Origin: Symbiodinium natans
Lineage: Eukaryota; Sar; Dinophyceae; Suessiales; Symbiodiniaceae
Assembly: GCA_905221605.1 (NCBI GenBank)
Contig: CAJNDS010002448.1
Location: 62,001 to 126,000, forward strand
Reading direction: 5' to 3'
Length of the DNA stretch: 64,000 nt
The notes below the pieces were generated by a model. That model ran no database searches. It worked only from the letters and a program-made list of their open reading frames with translations, and was not told where the DNA came from. Positions 9,957-18,893 of the stretch are shown piece after piece; position 1 is the first letter of the stretch, and each line of letters opens with the position of its first letter. Position numbers and translations under genes: made by a program.

Positions 9957-10004
9957 CTTGAGCCAAAATGGCTTGAGCCAAAATGGCTTGAGCCAAAATG
10001 GCTA
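9957..10004 (-). other. Three tandem relicts of the dinoflagellate spliced leader
   Basis: The minus strand reads TAGCCATTTTGGCTCAAG (10004-9987), then CCATTTTGGCTCAAG (9986-9972), then CCATTTTGGCTCAAG again (9971-9957). These match the 3' part of the conserved dinoflagellate trans-spliced leader. Leaders become genomic when a trans-spliced mRNA is reverse-transcribed and inserted. Each new round of transcription, trans-splicing and insertion adds a leader in front of a truncated older copy, so three copies imply repeated cycles. They sit directly between TTTAGGG repeats and the LINE 5' region. Confidence 0.93.
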
Positions 10005-10033
10005 GGGTTTAGGGTTTAGGGTTTAGGGTTTAG
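10003..10033 (+). repeat. Telomere-like TTTAGGG tract abutting the LINE
   Basis: About four TTTAGGG units touch the outermost leader relict, so the LINE 5' junction lies inside a telomere-like repeat. Confidence 0.9.
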
Positions 10034-10164
10034 TCCATTTTTTGCCAGACCCTCAAATGAGTCACTCCGCAGGGTTTAGGGCTTGGGGTTTGGGAAGAAA
10101 GTGCTCGAGCTCCTTGAAACCCTCGCGTCTGCCTGGTCATATACACCCTTGAGCATCTAAGCGC

Positions 10165-10221
10165 CCTCGCCGCCAGGCAGCCGTGGCTGTGAGCGAAGAT
10201 GACCAGGGGCCTTCCGTCCAA
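10165..10221 (-). CDS. Exon with alpha/beta-hydrolase-like nucleophile elbow
   Basis: The minus frame reads RPLVIFAHSHGCLAARAL, matching the strand-turn-helix around the nucleophile Ser of alpha/beta hydrolases, such as type II thioesterases with a GHSxG-like motif. Here AHSHG replaces the more usual GHSMG. A GC donor is possible after AGG at 10165. Catalytic Asp and His should lie in exons at lower coordinates and were not found. Single-exon evidence only. Confidence 0.4.
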
Positions 10222-10488
10222 CTCACTCTCTCTCTGTCCCTCTCTCCCTCTCTCCCTCGCGCGCGAGGCTCTGAAAGAACTTATAAGCCCTCAGCCCATT
10301 TTAACTACAGGCCCCATCCCTTAATTGACCGTACAAACGCTATAACCCCAGAAGCCAGACCCCTACAACTTGAACCCTGCAGATGGTGCCCTGCCTGCTC
10401 TTCAACTCCGGCGTCTCCACCTGCGAGCTCCGATGCTATCGAATGGCTGAGGGCGGATTGGGGTTTAGGATCCAGGGCCCATCAGGGC

Positions 10489-11755
10489 TTAGGGTCTGGG
10501 AGGAGTAGGGGGTCCGAGGGCGAGGAGGCGAGGCACAACCCATCCCATCACAGCAGACTCATCGGGGTCGCTGAGAAGTCTAGTGGATGCTTGTGCATCA
10601 CGCCACTTTCTGGCAGACTTCGCTGAATTAGCTGCTGCACTGGGGAACTGCATGTAGGACTCTGGCTGAACAAGCGATGCGCGTGCGCAGCAGGCCTGCT
10701 TCTGAAGCTCACCCAGATACTCCTCCCACTTCGAGCACTTCCTGCACCAAGGGCGTCGACACACTGCGAGCAAAGAACTGGGAACTCGCCCGAGGTCGCC
10801 CCAGGCAATAACCCGCAAACCACAAACCCGAAAAGCCGGAGGGCACTTCTGGGACTTATGACGAAGCAAGTTGGGTTGGGAGCTGGAGAGTTTGCTGAAG
10901 GTTATCTGGAGGCATTCAACCATGTCTTGCTGCAAGGCCTATACGGCTCCTCAGTCGCATGGTCGAACACCTTGGCCGACACATACTGACAAGGAGTTTG
11001 CGAACACACACATGCAGCGTGATTTTTCGTAGATATACGTAGCCTACGGGTGCGTCTACATTGTCTACATGGTTTCCTTCAGGTCACAATCGAGTATTTC
11101 AAGTCTGCTCGCTTGCCATTGCTTCTCTCGCAACGCTTGGCCGACAGATGAAGAAAACCCGAGCATTTGACGAAGAACAACCTTGAACTTCTTTGCCAAG
11201 TCCTGCAAAGCGCACGTGAAGTTCTTGGCAAGATCTCCCTTGTGTTCATGCCGTTGACTTTGTTCACCTAGACCCAGGTCCCAACCTGGCCACGCCATGC
11301 TGCTAAGCTTCCTTAGTGGTCCCAAGCACTAGCGCGCAGTCATCAGGGAGCCCTTTTGCACAGGCGTGCAGGTCTTGCAGGACAGGCGAAACAAATTGGT
11401 GCAAAAGCGAATGAATTGGTGGCAGGGTCGGCAGTGTATGGTCCAAGTCATGCTGTGCCCAAGAGAGCTTCATAGTGAAGGTGTGCTTCAAAGCCTATAC
11501 TCCCCTTTTCACCTTAATAAAATAATATGTTCAATATCCTCTTGGGTTCTATATGAGCAAGAATGAAAAATAATTCCCAAGGGGGATATAGAAGCCGGGT
11601 TTATAAGATTCCTGCCTTGTCTTGGTCCCTGCTAGAAGCATCCCACGTATGGGGAGCGCGAGTGAGCCAGACAGGGCAGGTAGCAAGCATTGACAGACCA
11701 TGAAAGAGAACACGCTGTTCTTCGAGGTTGCAGCTGGAGGTTGGCCGTTTCTCAA
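10489..11755 (-). CDS. Possible unidentified gene fragments
   Basis: Several minus-strand frames in a stretch without telomere-like repeats look protein-like. One at 10489-10935 has CRKCSKWEEYLGELQKQA; others lie at 11065-11325 (DLAKNFTCALQDLAKKF) and 11303-11491 (HSLLHQFVSPVLQDLHAC). They are in different frames, so introns or frame breaks would be needed to join them. No family is recognised. Confidence 0.3.
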
Positions 11756-11786
11756 GGAGATTATCAGAGAACTTACCCTGGCCCCT

Positions 11787-11828
11787 AAACCCTAAACCCT
11801 AAACCCTAAACCCTAAACCCTAAACCCT
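11787..11828 (+). repeat. Telomere-like CCCTAAA array
   Basis: Six CCCTAAA units just 3' (minus-strand sense) of the Cys-loop channel gene. A degenerate TTTAGGG tract follows at 11955-11998. Confidence 0.95.
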
Positions 11829-12000
11829 TATAATGATGTTTTCTTGGAGGCAGGAGCCTCGGGCTTCCTCGAGCTTCGCAGGCCAAGTTCACATTTTGCG
11901 AGGCTTATCCTGGGCTCCCGTCAGCCTTTTTGAGTCGCAGACAAAGGCTCTTCTAGGGTTTAGGGTTTAGGGTTTGGGGTTTGGGGTTTAGGGTAGGGGC

Positions 12001-12117
12001 TCACCAATGCGCGAGCCATACGACGACTGCGGTGACCACACCGGCAAAATAGATGTAGCGAAAGGCGATGTCGACCTGGAGAGAGGGCTGCAGCTCCCAA
12101 AAGCTGATGGTCCAAGC
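12001..12117 (-). CDS. Cys-loop channel exon 9: M4 and C-terminus
   Basis: Reads AWTISFWELQPSLQVDIAFR, then YIYFAGVVTAVVVWLAHW and TGA. An (I/V)DxxxR motif, a single hydrophobic helix and an immediate stop are typical of M4 and the short extracellular tail. Confidence 0.8.
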   Translation of the reverse strand, partial: AWTISFWELQPSLQVDIAFRYIYFAGVVTAVVVWLAHW

Positions 12118-15100
12118 CTTGCCAGGGTTTAGGGTTTAGGGTTTAGGGTTTAGGGTTTAGGGTTTAGGGTTTAGGGTTTAGGGTTTGGGGATGGGCCAAG
12201 CCTTGCCCGGCATGTACGCGTGCACATTCAGCAGCAGCCGCTGGAAATCCTTGGCCACCAGCATGTCCTCATGAACGTCCAGGCGATGGAAGATCTCACG
12301 GACTTGATCCATGGAGAAGTACCTGGGTTGGCTGTAGGAATCAAAAGAACGCAGCCGCTTTGTGCTCACAAGCCAGACCTTGAATCCAAGAAGCACTCGA
12401 CGGGGTGGTTGGAGATGGGGGTGGCCACGCCCTAAACCCTAAACCCTAAACCCTAAACCCTAAACCCTAAACCCTCAACCCTAAACCCTAAACCCTAAAC
12501 CCTAAGACCCTACACCCAAAGCCAAAAGCCAACCCCGAGATGCCCCCCTGTGCTTCGGAAGACGAACAGATTCCCATATCGCTTCACTCAAGGTGTGGTA
12601 TTTCGTTACGTATTCTTTTTTGGGGGTTTAGGGTTTAGGGTTTAGGGTTAGGGTTTAGGGTTCAGGGACTGGGTAGGCGACCTTGATAACCTTTTTGGTT
12701 ACATAGAACCCTAAACCCTGAACCCTAAACCCTCCCTCGGCGCTGGCCCGACCTTTCAAAAGGTTATATAGAACCCTCTAAACCCTATAAACCCTTAAAG
12801 CCCTCCTAGGCGCTATAGGACCCTAAACCCTAAACCCTAAACCCTAAACCCTAAACCCTAAACCCTAAACCCTAAACCCTAAACCCTCTCCTAGGCGCTG
12901 CCCGAGCTTTCGAAAGCCCAGCTGAACTTCTCGGAGCCCGAGGTCTCCGGAGTGGTCGCGGTCCTCGGCTTGCGGAGGCCTCTGAGACTCGGGGCCTCTG
13001 GGAGAGCAGAAGTGGGCTTTTTGAGGTTCTTATAGGGTTCTTAGGGTTTTTTGTTGGAGTTCTTTAGGGGTTGCTGCGGTTTTGAGGGTTCTTGGGGATT
13101 TTAGAGCTCTTTAGGGTTTTGAGGGTTCTTAGGGTTTTGAGGGTTTTAGGGCTTAGGGTTTCGAGGGATTGCAGGGCTTGGGGTTCTCTGAACAGAAGCT
13201 GCCAGTAGGCAACTTACAAAGCCTCCGCTAGTGACGCCTGTAGAAGGTGGAGGGAAGAGGGTGCAGGTTGCTGCTCTTCAGCTCAACAGCAACACCACAA
13301 ACAGATTCCACACTCCTACCCTGAACCCGGCCATAAGTCCTAAACGGTCCTAAACCCTAAACCCAAAAACTTAAATCTCCTAAACTCTACCAAGAATCGA
13401 ACATGGCGTAGACTTGAGCGATCTGCTTGGCGAGCTTTTGGGCCTGGACAGCAACTATGACTACTGCCATTCCATCTACGATGTTGGGTACACATACTTC
13501 TTGAAAAATCCATATCATGTGACTGCAGCCATATCCGCCATCATCCGCCCAAGCGGCCGGATCGAGGTCCGTGTCTGCGAATGCCTGGCTCCTCCTCGAT
13601 CGCAGCTCTGTAGCTTCTGCCGGCCGGCCACCCGCCGTACCCCGCAGGGCCTTCGTGACGCTATTTCTTGCTTTGAATGCAAGACGGCAATGTAATGAAT
13701 CAAAACTACCAACAACTAGTGAACATCAAGAAAAGCAAAACTATGGCAATAACAATCATCAATATGTACATGGCAGCAGGAATCTTTTGCGGTGAGGCCA
13801 CTGGCGAAAGGATCCAAAACTACCGAGGTTGGGAGCTGGATCAGGGCTTGGGTTTGGGGCTTAGAGTTTAGGGCTTTGGGGCCCTCATTTGTGCAGCCCG
13901 GGCCTCAGACTTGTCTCGCGAAGGAAAGACCAACGGCGTCTTGCAAGGCTCGTGGTTGTGGAACTCATGTTCTTGCACAGCCGCATCCTCATCATCGGCT
14001 TTCTTCTTCATTGCAGAAGCCACGGTCTTGAAGGCTTCGAACTGTCGATCTCTCGCTGCCTCGACATGCATTAAGAAGGACACCAGGCCGTACTCGAAGA
14101 CGACGGACAGGCTGAACATGGTCATCAAAAACAGGAAGCTCGTCAACCACGTCAGGTAGTTCAAGGGCGGCAGCATTGTCGTGACACTATTCTGCAGATT
14201 AAGCATGATGAGCACGGGGATCACGGCAATGGTGACCCGAGCAGGCGCAATAGTCCGGTTGATGAAGAGCCCAGCCCACGCGACGAGGGAAAACAAAATG
14301 CAGGTGGAGAAGATGAATAGCAGATAGGCACTATGTCGTCGCTTGAGATCTAGATAGATCCAGACGTACCTGTAGCCTCGACGATTTGCGCCAACGCCAA
14401 ACCATTCGGTTGTAACTTCCCCGAATACTTTGGCCAGCTCCCACTCGGTGGTGCCATCGTACCTCGGCTTCAAACTGCCTCTGTGAAAGGGCAACGGGCA
14501 AAGGTTAACGGCTGCCCTAGACTGCCCTTTTATCGAAGGGTTTCGGGTTTGTTCTTTCTCGTTGCTTCTGTTTGTTTATAGGTTCAGCATTTAAGTTTCA
14601 AGGTTCTAGGGCCAATTTTATTGTGGCTTCAGGTCTAGGCGTGAGGGGAAACATATTTGCCCCATCTCTTCGTCGTTCCCTCCTGAGCAGTCAAGACGCC
14701 TTGTGAAACACCGCAAAAACTAAGTTGAACTAATCACAGCAACCAGGAAGAAAGCTGCCCTGGAGCCTTGCCTTCCAAACTATTCTCATCGAGGGCCCAG
14801 GTACCCATCAGGAATGATGATTGCGCCGTTGGTGAACGCACCTTGGGAGGCGATGCTATAAGGAGGGCTGGCGGTTGCGCTGTCCGGATCTGAATGGCAA
14901 CCCTGAAGTCTCGTCTTATGGGGGTGTAAAGGGCTTAGGGGGGTAGGGCGAATTAGTGTGGTGAATGCTTGTGACTTGTTTTGTTGCCTTGCATTGCTCT
15001 TGAGGCACTGGTGTTAATGTTCGCGACGTCGGCAGAGTAGGACGCCATCATGACGAAGCATTGCTGCTCGTCGAAGGGAAGGCGCCCAAAGTGCATAGGG

Positions 15101-16451
15101 CAGCGCAGCACATGGTTGTAGCGCACTGACCGGTAGACACTCCCGTCTGGATACAGGAAGAGGGAGCCCGCTCCGTACCATTCATTCAGCGAGTTATCGA
15201 AGTATATGTCCTGAGCATCCAATGATGCGATTTTACCAAACTGATGCAAGGAACAGGGGGCTGTTAGGAACCGAATGAACCCCGAGCATCCGGTTGCCAC
15301 ACGTTGTCGACAGGAAGTGTCAGCGTGATAGTTGAGGCGCCTCGGCTCGGAATGAGGGTTTAAGGTTTAGGGTTTTAGGGGTTTAGGTCTCTGGGAGCCT
15401 TGAACCCGCGCAACCTGGCTGCGCTCGCATCTTGTAGAAGCCAGGCCCTCCCACACCAACTGCTAGCCTCCTACCCCTCGTTGGCACCCTAAACCCTAAA
15501 CCCTAAACCCTAAACCCTAAACCCTAAACCCTACACCCCCTCCCTCCCCGCAACGAACTGCAACCTGGGACTCCTTGAAGATTAGTTGTCCAGTGTCCCA
15601 CGGAACTACAGGTTAACTTCTGGGATTATCAAGGACCTATCATACCCCCAAAGAGACTAAAAGGTTCCCCCTTGCTCTACTAAGAACTCCCAAGGAGCAG
15701 GGGTCGTCTTGCGCCAGCCGGGGGTCGGTCCACTCGGCCCGAAAGTACCCCTCCACGGAGACGTGCTGCAGCTTTTGGTCGATCTCGGAGATGGAGGCGA
15801 CGTACCTCTTTTTTTTCTTCCCCCCCCTCCCCCCCTCCCCTTCCCTTCCCGGCTACTCTACACCTCACTGCCCCACCCCCCCCCCCCCCCCAACAAGTCT
15901 ACAAGACTCAGCCCAAACCCCCCCCCCCTGCCCCCCCCCAAAAAAAAAACACTGTATATACACCACACGCCCGCCATTGCCCAACTTTGCCCAGCGCCCC
16001 CACGCTCAAAATTCTCACGAACCCTCAAGTTCCCTCAGTTACTTCAGAAGTATAGGGTTAACAGGGTTTAGGGTGTAGGTTCATAGGGTTTAGGGTTGTT
16101 ATGTAAGCCAAAGAAGCGTAGGCAGAGTGGGCCCTTGACATCCTACGCAGCATGAGAAACTAGCCTGGGAGGTGCCTCTGACTCTGAAGAACCTTCCTGA
16201 GGTACACTGAAACCCTAAAGTTGGCCCTAAATCCGACCCTAAACCCTAAGTCTTTTTAAGGTAGTACCTGAACCCTCAACCCTAACCCCGGAAGGTAGTA
16301 CCTAAACCCTAAACCCTAACCCCTAAATCTTCCTAAGGCGCATCTGCACCCTCACGTCCACCGGCAATCCCAGCTCCAGGTTTGGACGCGTGGACGCATC
16401 GTAGGGAGGTCCGGTTAAGTTCGCCAGCCGCTCCTTCAGGGCATCCGGTGT
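12001..16451 (-). CDS. Cys-loop (pentameric ligand-gated) ion channel, nine exons
   Basis: Nine minus-strand exons join in frame: 16451-16342, 15805-15699, 15340-15291, 15210-15009, 14889-14805, 14480-13904, 13443-13391, 12322-12202 and 12117-12001 (TGA stop). They total 1422 nt, about 473 residues. The extracellular domain carries YDASTRPN, SEIDQKLQ, WTDPRL, LPVDNVWQPD followed by IYFDN, and the canonical Cys-loop (Cys, 13 residues, Cys, with the LPFDEQQC ending). Transmembrane helices M1-M3 lie in the 577-nt exon and M4 in the last exon. PAR before M2 is the usual mark of anion channels. The M1 Pro common in animal receptors is absent. The signal peptide exon was not found upstream. Introns use GC (4), GA (1) and GT (3) donors. 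Family assignment is strong; the ligand is unknown. Confidence 0.88.
12106..12210 (-). repeat. 12-bp direct repeat across both junctions of an 84-bp intron
   Basis: GGCAAGGCTTGG occurs at the 5' junction (12207-12196) and at the 3' junction (12123-12112). The intron between (12201-12118, GC-AG) is almost entirely CCCTAAA repeats. Its last copy of the 12-mer spans the acceptor. Confidence 0.85.
12202..12322 (-). CDS. Cys-loop channel exon 8: EF-hand-like cytoplasmic helices
   Basis: Reads YFSMDQVREIFHRLDVHED, then MLVAKDFQRLLLNVHAYMPG. The helix-loop-helix pattern resembles degenerate EF-hands, with incomplete calcium ligands. It ends at AAG|GC (12202/12201). Confidence 0.65.
12431..12506 (+). 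repeat. Telomere-like CCCTAAA array
   Basis: About eleven units in intron 7 of the Cys-loop channel. Further tracts in the same 1068-nt intron lie at 12626-12666 (TTTAGGG), 12706-12735 and 12821-12887 (CCCTAAA). Confidence 0.95.
13014..13190 (+). repeat. Degenerate TTAGGG-like tract
   Basis: Repeated GGGTTCTTAGGGTTTTGAGG-like units, a strongly drifted telomere-like array within the same intron. Confidence 0.7.
13391..13443 (-). CDS. Cys-loop channel exon 7: cytoplasmic loop
   Basis: Reads AQKLAKQIAQVYAMFDS. The acceptor CCAG|GCCC matches the AG|GCCC at the upstream donor. The GT donor is at 13390. Position and phase support it; no motif is conserved here. Confidence 0.55.
13904..14480 (-). 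CDS. Cys-loop channel exon 6: TTEWEL, M1, M2, M3
   Basis: Starts after ACAG at 14482-14481. DGTTEWEL is the strand before M1. M1 is about AYLLFIFSTCILFSLVAWAG. M2 follows APAR (PAR at -2' to 0') as VTIAVIPVLIMLNLQNSV. M3 begins NYLTWLTSFLFLM. After M3 come basic and acidic helices (KKKADDEDAAVQEHEF) of the cytoplasmic loop. A GC donor at 13903 joins to AQKLAKQ. Confidence 0.9.
14805..14889 (-). CDS. Cys-loop channel exon 5: late extracellular domain
   Basis: Reads NPDSATASPPYSIASQGAFT, then NGAIIIPDG. It is placed by phase and position between the Cys-loop exon and the M1 exon. Similarity to other receptors is weak in this variable region. Confidence 0.6.
15009..15210 (-). CDS. Cys-loop channel exon 4: Cys-loop
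   Basis: Reads DIYFDNSLNEWYGAGSLFLY, PDGSVYRS, then the Cys-loop CPMHFGRLPFDEQQC with exactly 13 residues between the cysteines. The exon is read to a GT donor at 15008, which gives the right phase for exon 5. Confidence 0.9.
15291..15340 (-). CDS. Cys-loop channel exon 3: WxPD motif
   Basis: Fifty bases reading ASTITLTLPVDNVWQP. The following Asp comes from the next exon. A GA donor at 15290 restores the standard WxPDxxxxN spacing; a GC donor four bases into the repeat would add one residue. Confidence 0.8.
15488..15532 (+). repeat. Telomere-like CCCTAAA array in intron
   Basis: Six units in the intron between Cys-loop channel exons 2 and 3, with a second degenerate TTTAGGG tract at 15357-15390. 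Confidence 0.95.
15699..15805 (-). CDS. Cys-loop channel exon 2: strands around WxDxRL
   Basis: Reads YVASISEIDQKLQHVSVEGY, then FRAEWTDPRLAQDDP. The WTDPRL motif is a family hallmark. The acceptor AAGAG lies in a purine-rich context next to a long T-run. The donor is GC at 15698. Confidence 0.85.
16342..16451 (-). CDS. Cys-loop channel exon 1: N-terminal extracellular segment
   Basis: Reads LKERLANLTGPPYDASTRPN, then LPVDVRVQM, the helix and first beta strand of the ligand-binding domain. The acceptor is ATTCAG at 16453-16452. A GC donor at 16341 joins it to exon 2 with matching phase. Confidence 0.75.
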
Positions 16452-16473
16452 CTGAATGCTTTAAAGACCCTAC

Positions 16474-16570
16474 GGGTCCATGTACCTGTATAGTACATAC
16501 TTGGGCCTTAAAGGGCTTCCGAAATAGCAGCTGTAAGGCCCAAGTATATTCTATGTAGGTACATGGACCC
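16474..16570. repeat. Fold-back element, 37-bp arms
   Basis: The left arm 16474-16510 and right arm 16534-16570 are near-perfect inverted copies (GGGTCCATGTACCT near one end, TAAGGCCCAAGTAT at the inner edge) around a 23-bp loop. It resembles a small MITE-like insertion just upstream of the channel gene. Confidence 0.85.
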
Positions 16571-18290
16571 TTAGGGAAGAGGTGTTGGAAGTAGACTTCG
16601 AGGTAGACAGTTCTGAGTTATGAGGATTTCACAACACCTCTGAAAATTAGACCCCTAAAATTCTAAACCCTAAGCCCTAAACCCTAAACCCCCTATCCCC
16701 TTTTTCTTCCGGCCCTTGAGGGCTCTGTTCGGCGTTTTCGGCAATTCCCAAGGCGCTCCGACTTGGTAGGGCATCTGGCAGCTAACGAGGCCCTGGCCCA
16801 AACAACCAGAAGGAGCCACGAGCACACCTTCCCAGACTTGCTGGGAGGATTCAAAAAGCAGAACCCCCAAATAGTACCCTCCCTAAACCCTGAACCCTAA
16901 ACCCCAAAGCCTAAACCCCCCTATTCTACTACTGTTGGGTCCCCAAATAATACCCCTTTCTACTACTGCTGGGTCCCCAAATAGTCCCCTATGCTACTAC
17001 TGTTCGGTCATTCTTAGGAACCCTTCAAGGGATCTACTTGTTGGATCCTCCAGGGCCCCGGGGTCTGGGTTGGTAGCCCAGAAACCATATTACCATAAGT
17101 ACCCATTTTGGGGGTTGGTTACTAAACAAAGAGGGAACCCAGGGCCAACAACAAAAAAGGGTCAACGGGTTTTTCTGGGCTACGCCAAGACACTCCCAAG
17201 GCACGGGAAAAGCTCATCTCACTGCAGGGTTCCCCAGCTTCTTGGGGCCATTTTGACCCCCCCTCATCCAATGCTCCTTGGCTTGGATGAAACTTCGAGC
17301 CCGCCTTCGGTCCCCAGAATGGAGCACATTTAGGGTTTAGGGCTTACTAGGGGGTTATCCGGGTTTGGGGTTAGGATAAGCGGGTCAACCCTAAACGAAC
17401 CCTATTAGCCTTACTTGCTGAGTTCATAAACCCCCAAACAAGTGTACACTCTCAGTTCTATAGGGGATTATCGTATCCAAAAAAGTGTAAAGTGTACTCA
17501 TTCAGCTACTAAGTAGCCCTAAGTCATTTTGGTGCTCTTGACTGAGGCTGGGTCAGAAGTCCCCACGGCAGCTACAAGCAACATGATCTGGTTGGCTGCG
17601 GGTTTGGGGCTGTCAGGCCCGCACATTCTATGGCCTGCATTCTGAAACCCTGTAAACACCGACGTCTGCCACAAAACAATGTAGTCACAAAAACCTGAGG
17701 AATCAAACGCTTGATCACGAAAACCTGGAAAGCCAGACGGGACACCTACTTCTCCAGTGTTTTTATGGAGCTAAACGCGTCAAAAGTACTTTGCCACTGG
17801 ACTGAAACATGGATTTGAGGCTTATCGTTTTCTGCCTGTCCACTTGTGTCGTTGTTCACTTGCAGAAATTAATCGCATTGGGGTTACACCTTCTGCGTGG
17901 GCCCTATCAATCTGCAGATGAAAAGTTGCTCAAGCACAAACTGCTGTGCATCCATTACCCCAGCTATTCTGACGGCCGTTCATACATGGCATAACCTTTC
18001 ACAGTACCTATACCCTAAACCCTAAACCCTAAACCCTGGCCCCTTTACTGCCCAAAACGACTCAAAGCTGCTGCGCTCGTCTGCTGTTGCCAGGTTGGCC
18101 CTCTAAAGCTTTTGAGAAGACACAGCATACTCATGCCCCAACCCGAAAACACCCTAAGCCCTATAGGGCTCCAAGTATACAGATCATGCCGATCAATTTG
18201 GGTCGAAGGTCTGTAAATAATACCTACCTTGGGCTATTTTGAGCCTGAGGGTAAACCCTATAACCTAAAATAGAACAACCCTAAACCCTA
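16571..18290. other. Repeat-rich, no supported gene
   Basis: Scattered TTTAGGG/CCCTAAA units, two direct copies of a CTACTACTG-TTGGGTCCCC unit at about 16925-16990, and a dispersed segment (CATTTTGGGGGTTGGTTACT near 17101) that recurs near 19820 and 54311. Short frames at 16935-17333 and 17809-17994 (plus) have no family signature. Confidence 0.5.
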
Positions 18291-18295
18291 AACTC

Positions 18296-18392
18296 GAGCG
18301 GCAAGTTGAACGCCTGCAAGCCGGCCCTGGGCTTCCCCACCAGTTGGGCTCCGAACCCCGCAGCCGCAGCGGCTTCGAGGAAGGACTGCGCA
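18296..18392 (-). CDS. Coding-like exon, unidentified
   Basis: The open minus frame AQSFLEAAAAAGFGAQLVGK, then GLQAFNLPLEF, lies between telomere-like tracts. The FLEAAxxxGF pattern resembles the C-terminal part of some small-molecule methyltransferases, but one exon is too little to assign. Confidence 0.4.
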
Positions 18393-18893
18393 GGTTTAGG
18401 GTTTAGGGCTGAGGGTTTGGGGTTTTGGGTTGAAGGTTTGGGGTTTGGGGTTTAGGAACTTGAGCTGAGATACCATGCTAGGCTTATCCTGTAGTAGTGG
18501 AGTTGCCATAAGTAGCATAATTTGATACTTATAAGTGACCATCCTCAGGATACTGCACTAAGCAAGCCAGCTGCATAAGGATCGTCGATTACGTGCTATC
18601 TACTCCTTCATTGCTTACTGGTGCTGCGGGGAATGGAGCAATTCATGAGTATCTTGTATGCACCCTATGTAACGTTTAGATATGTTTTATAAATTTCACA
18701 CCTCGCAGCTCCTCCGTTGATGGGTTTGGTAGGGAGTTAGGGAATTAGGGTCTAACCATACTCCCTTACAGCCTTACAGCCTTACAGGGTTATGTATGGG
18801 ATGTTAGGCACCCGATTCCCAGTTGCCTGCGCGCAGCCAGGCTTCGGGCTGCCGTAGGGTTCCTATCGGGTTTAGGGTTCAGGGTTTAGGGTT

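Larger units (their letters stand above)
4850..10004 (-). mobile_element. LINE-type retrotransposon, decayed, spliced-leader capped
   Basis: A non-LTR retrotransposon read on the minus strand. In order it has spliced-leader relicts (10004-9957), ORF1 (9782 to about 8515), an APE-like endonuclease and reverse transcriptase (8514-6358), a post-RT region (6361-5083) and an AATTC-rich end. At least three frame breaks are visible: near a C8 run at about 9121-9128, near 6360-6380 and near 5685. A TAG codon separates ORF1 from ORF2. The 5' end looks complete because the leader sequence is kept and abuts TTTAGGG repeats. The 3' boundary is uncertain, and the element might extend to about 720, since the whole 720-10004 block lacks telomere-like repeats. 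It is probably no longer autonomous. Confidence 0.85.
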
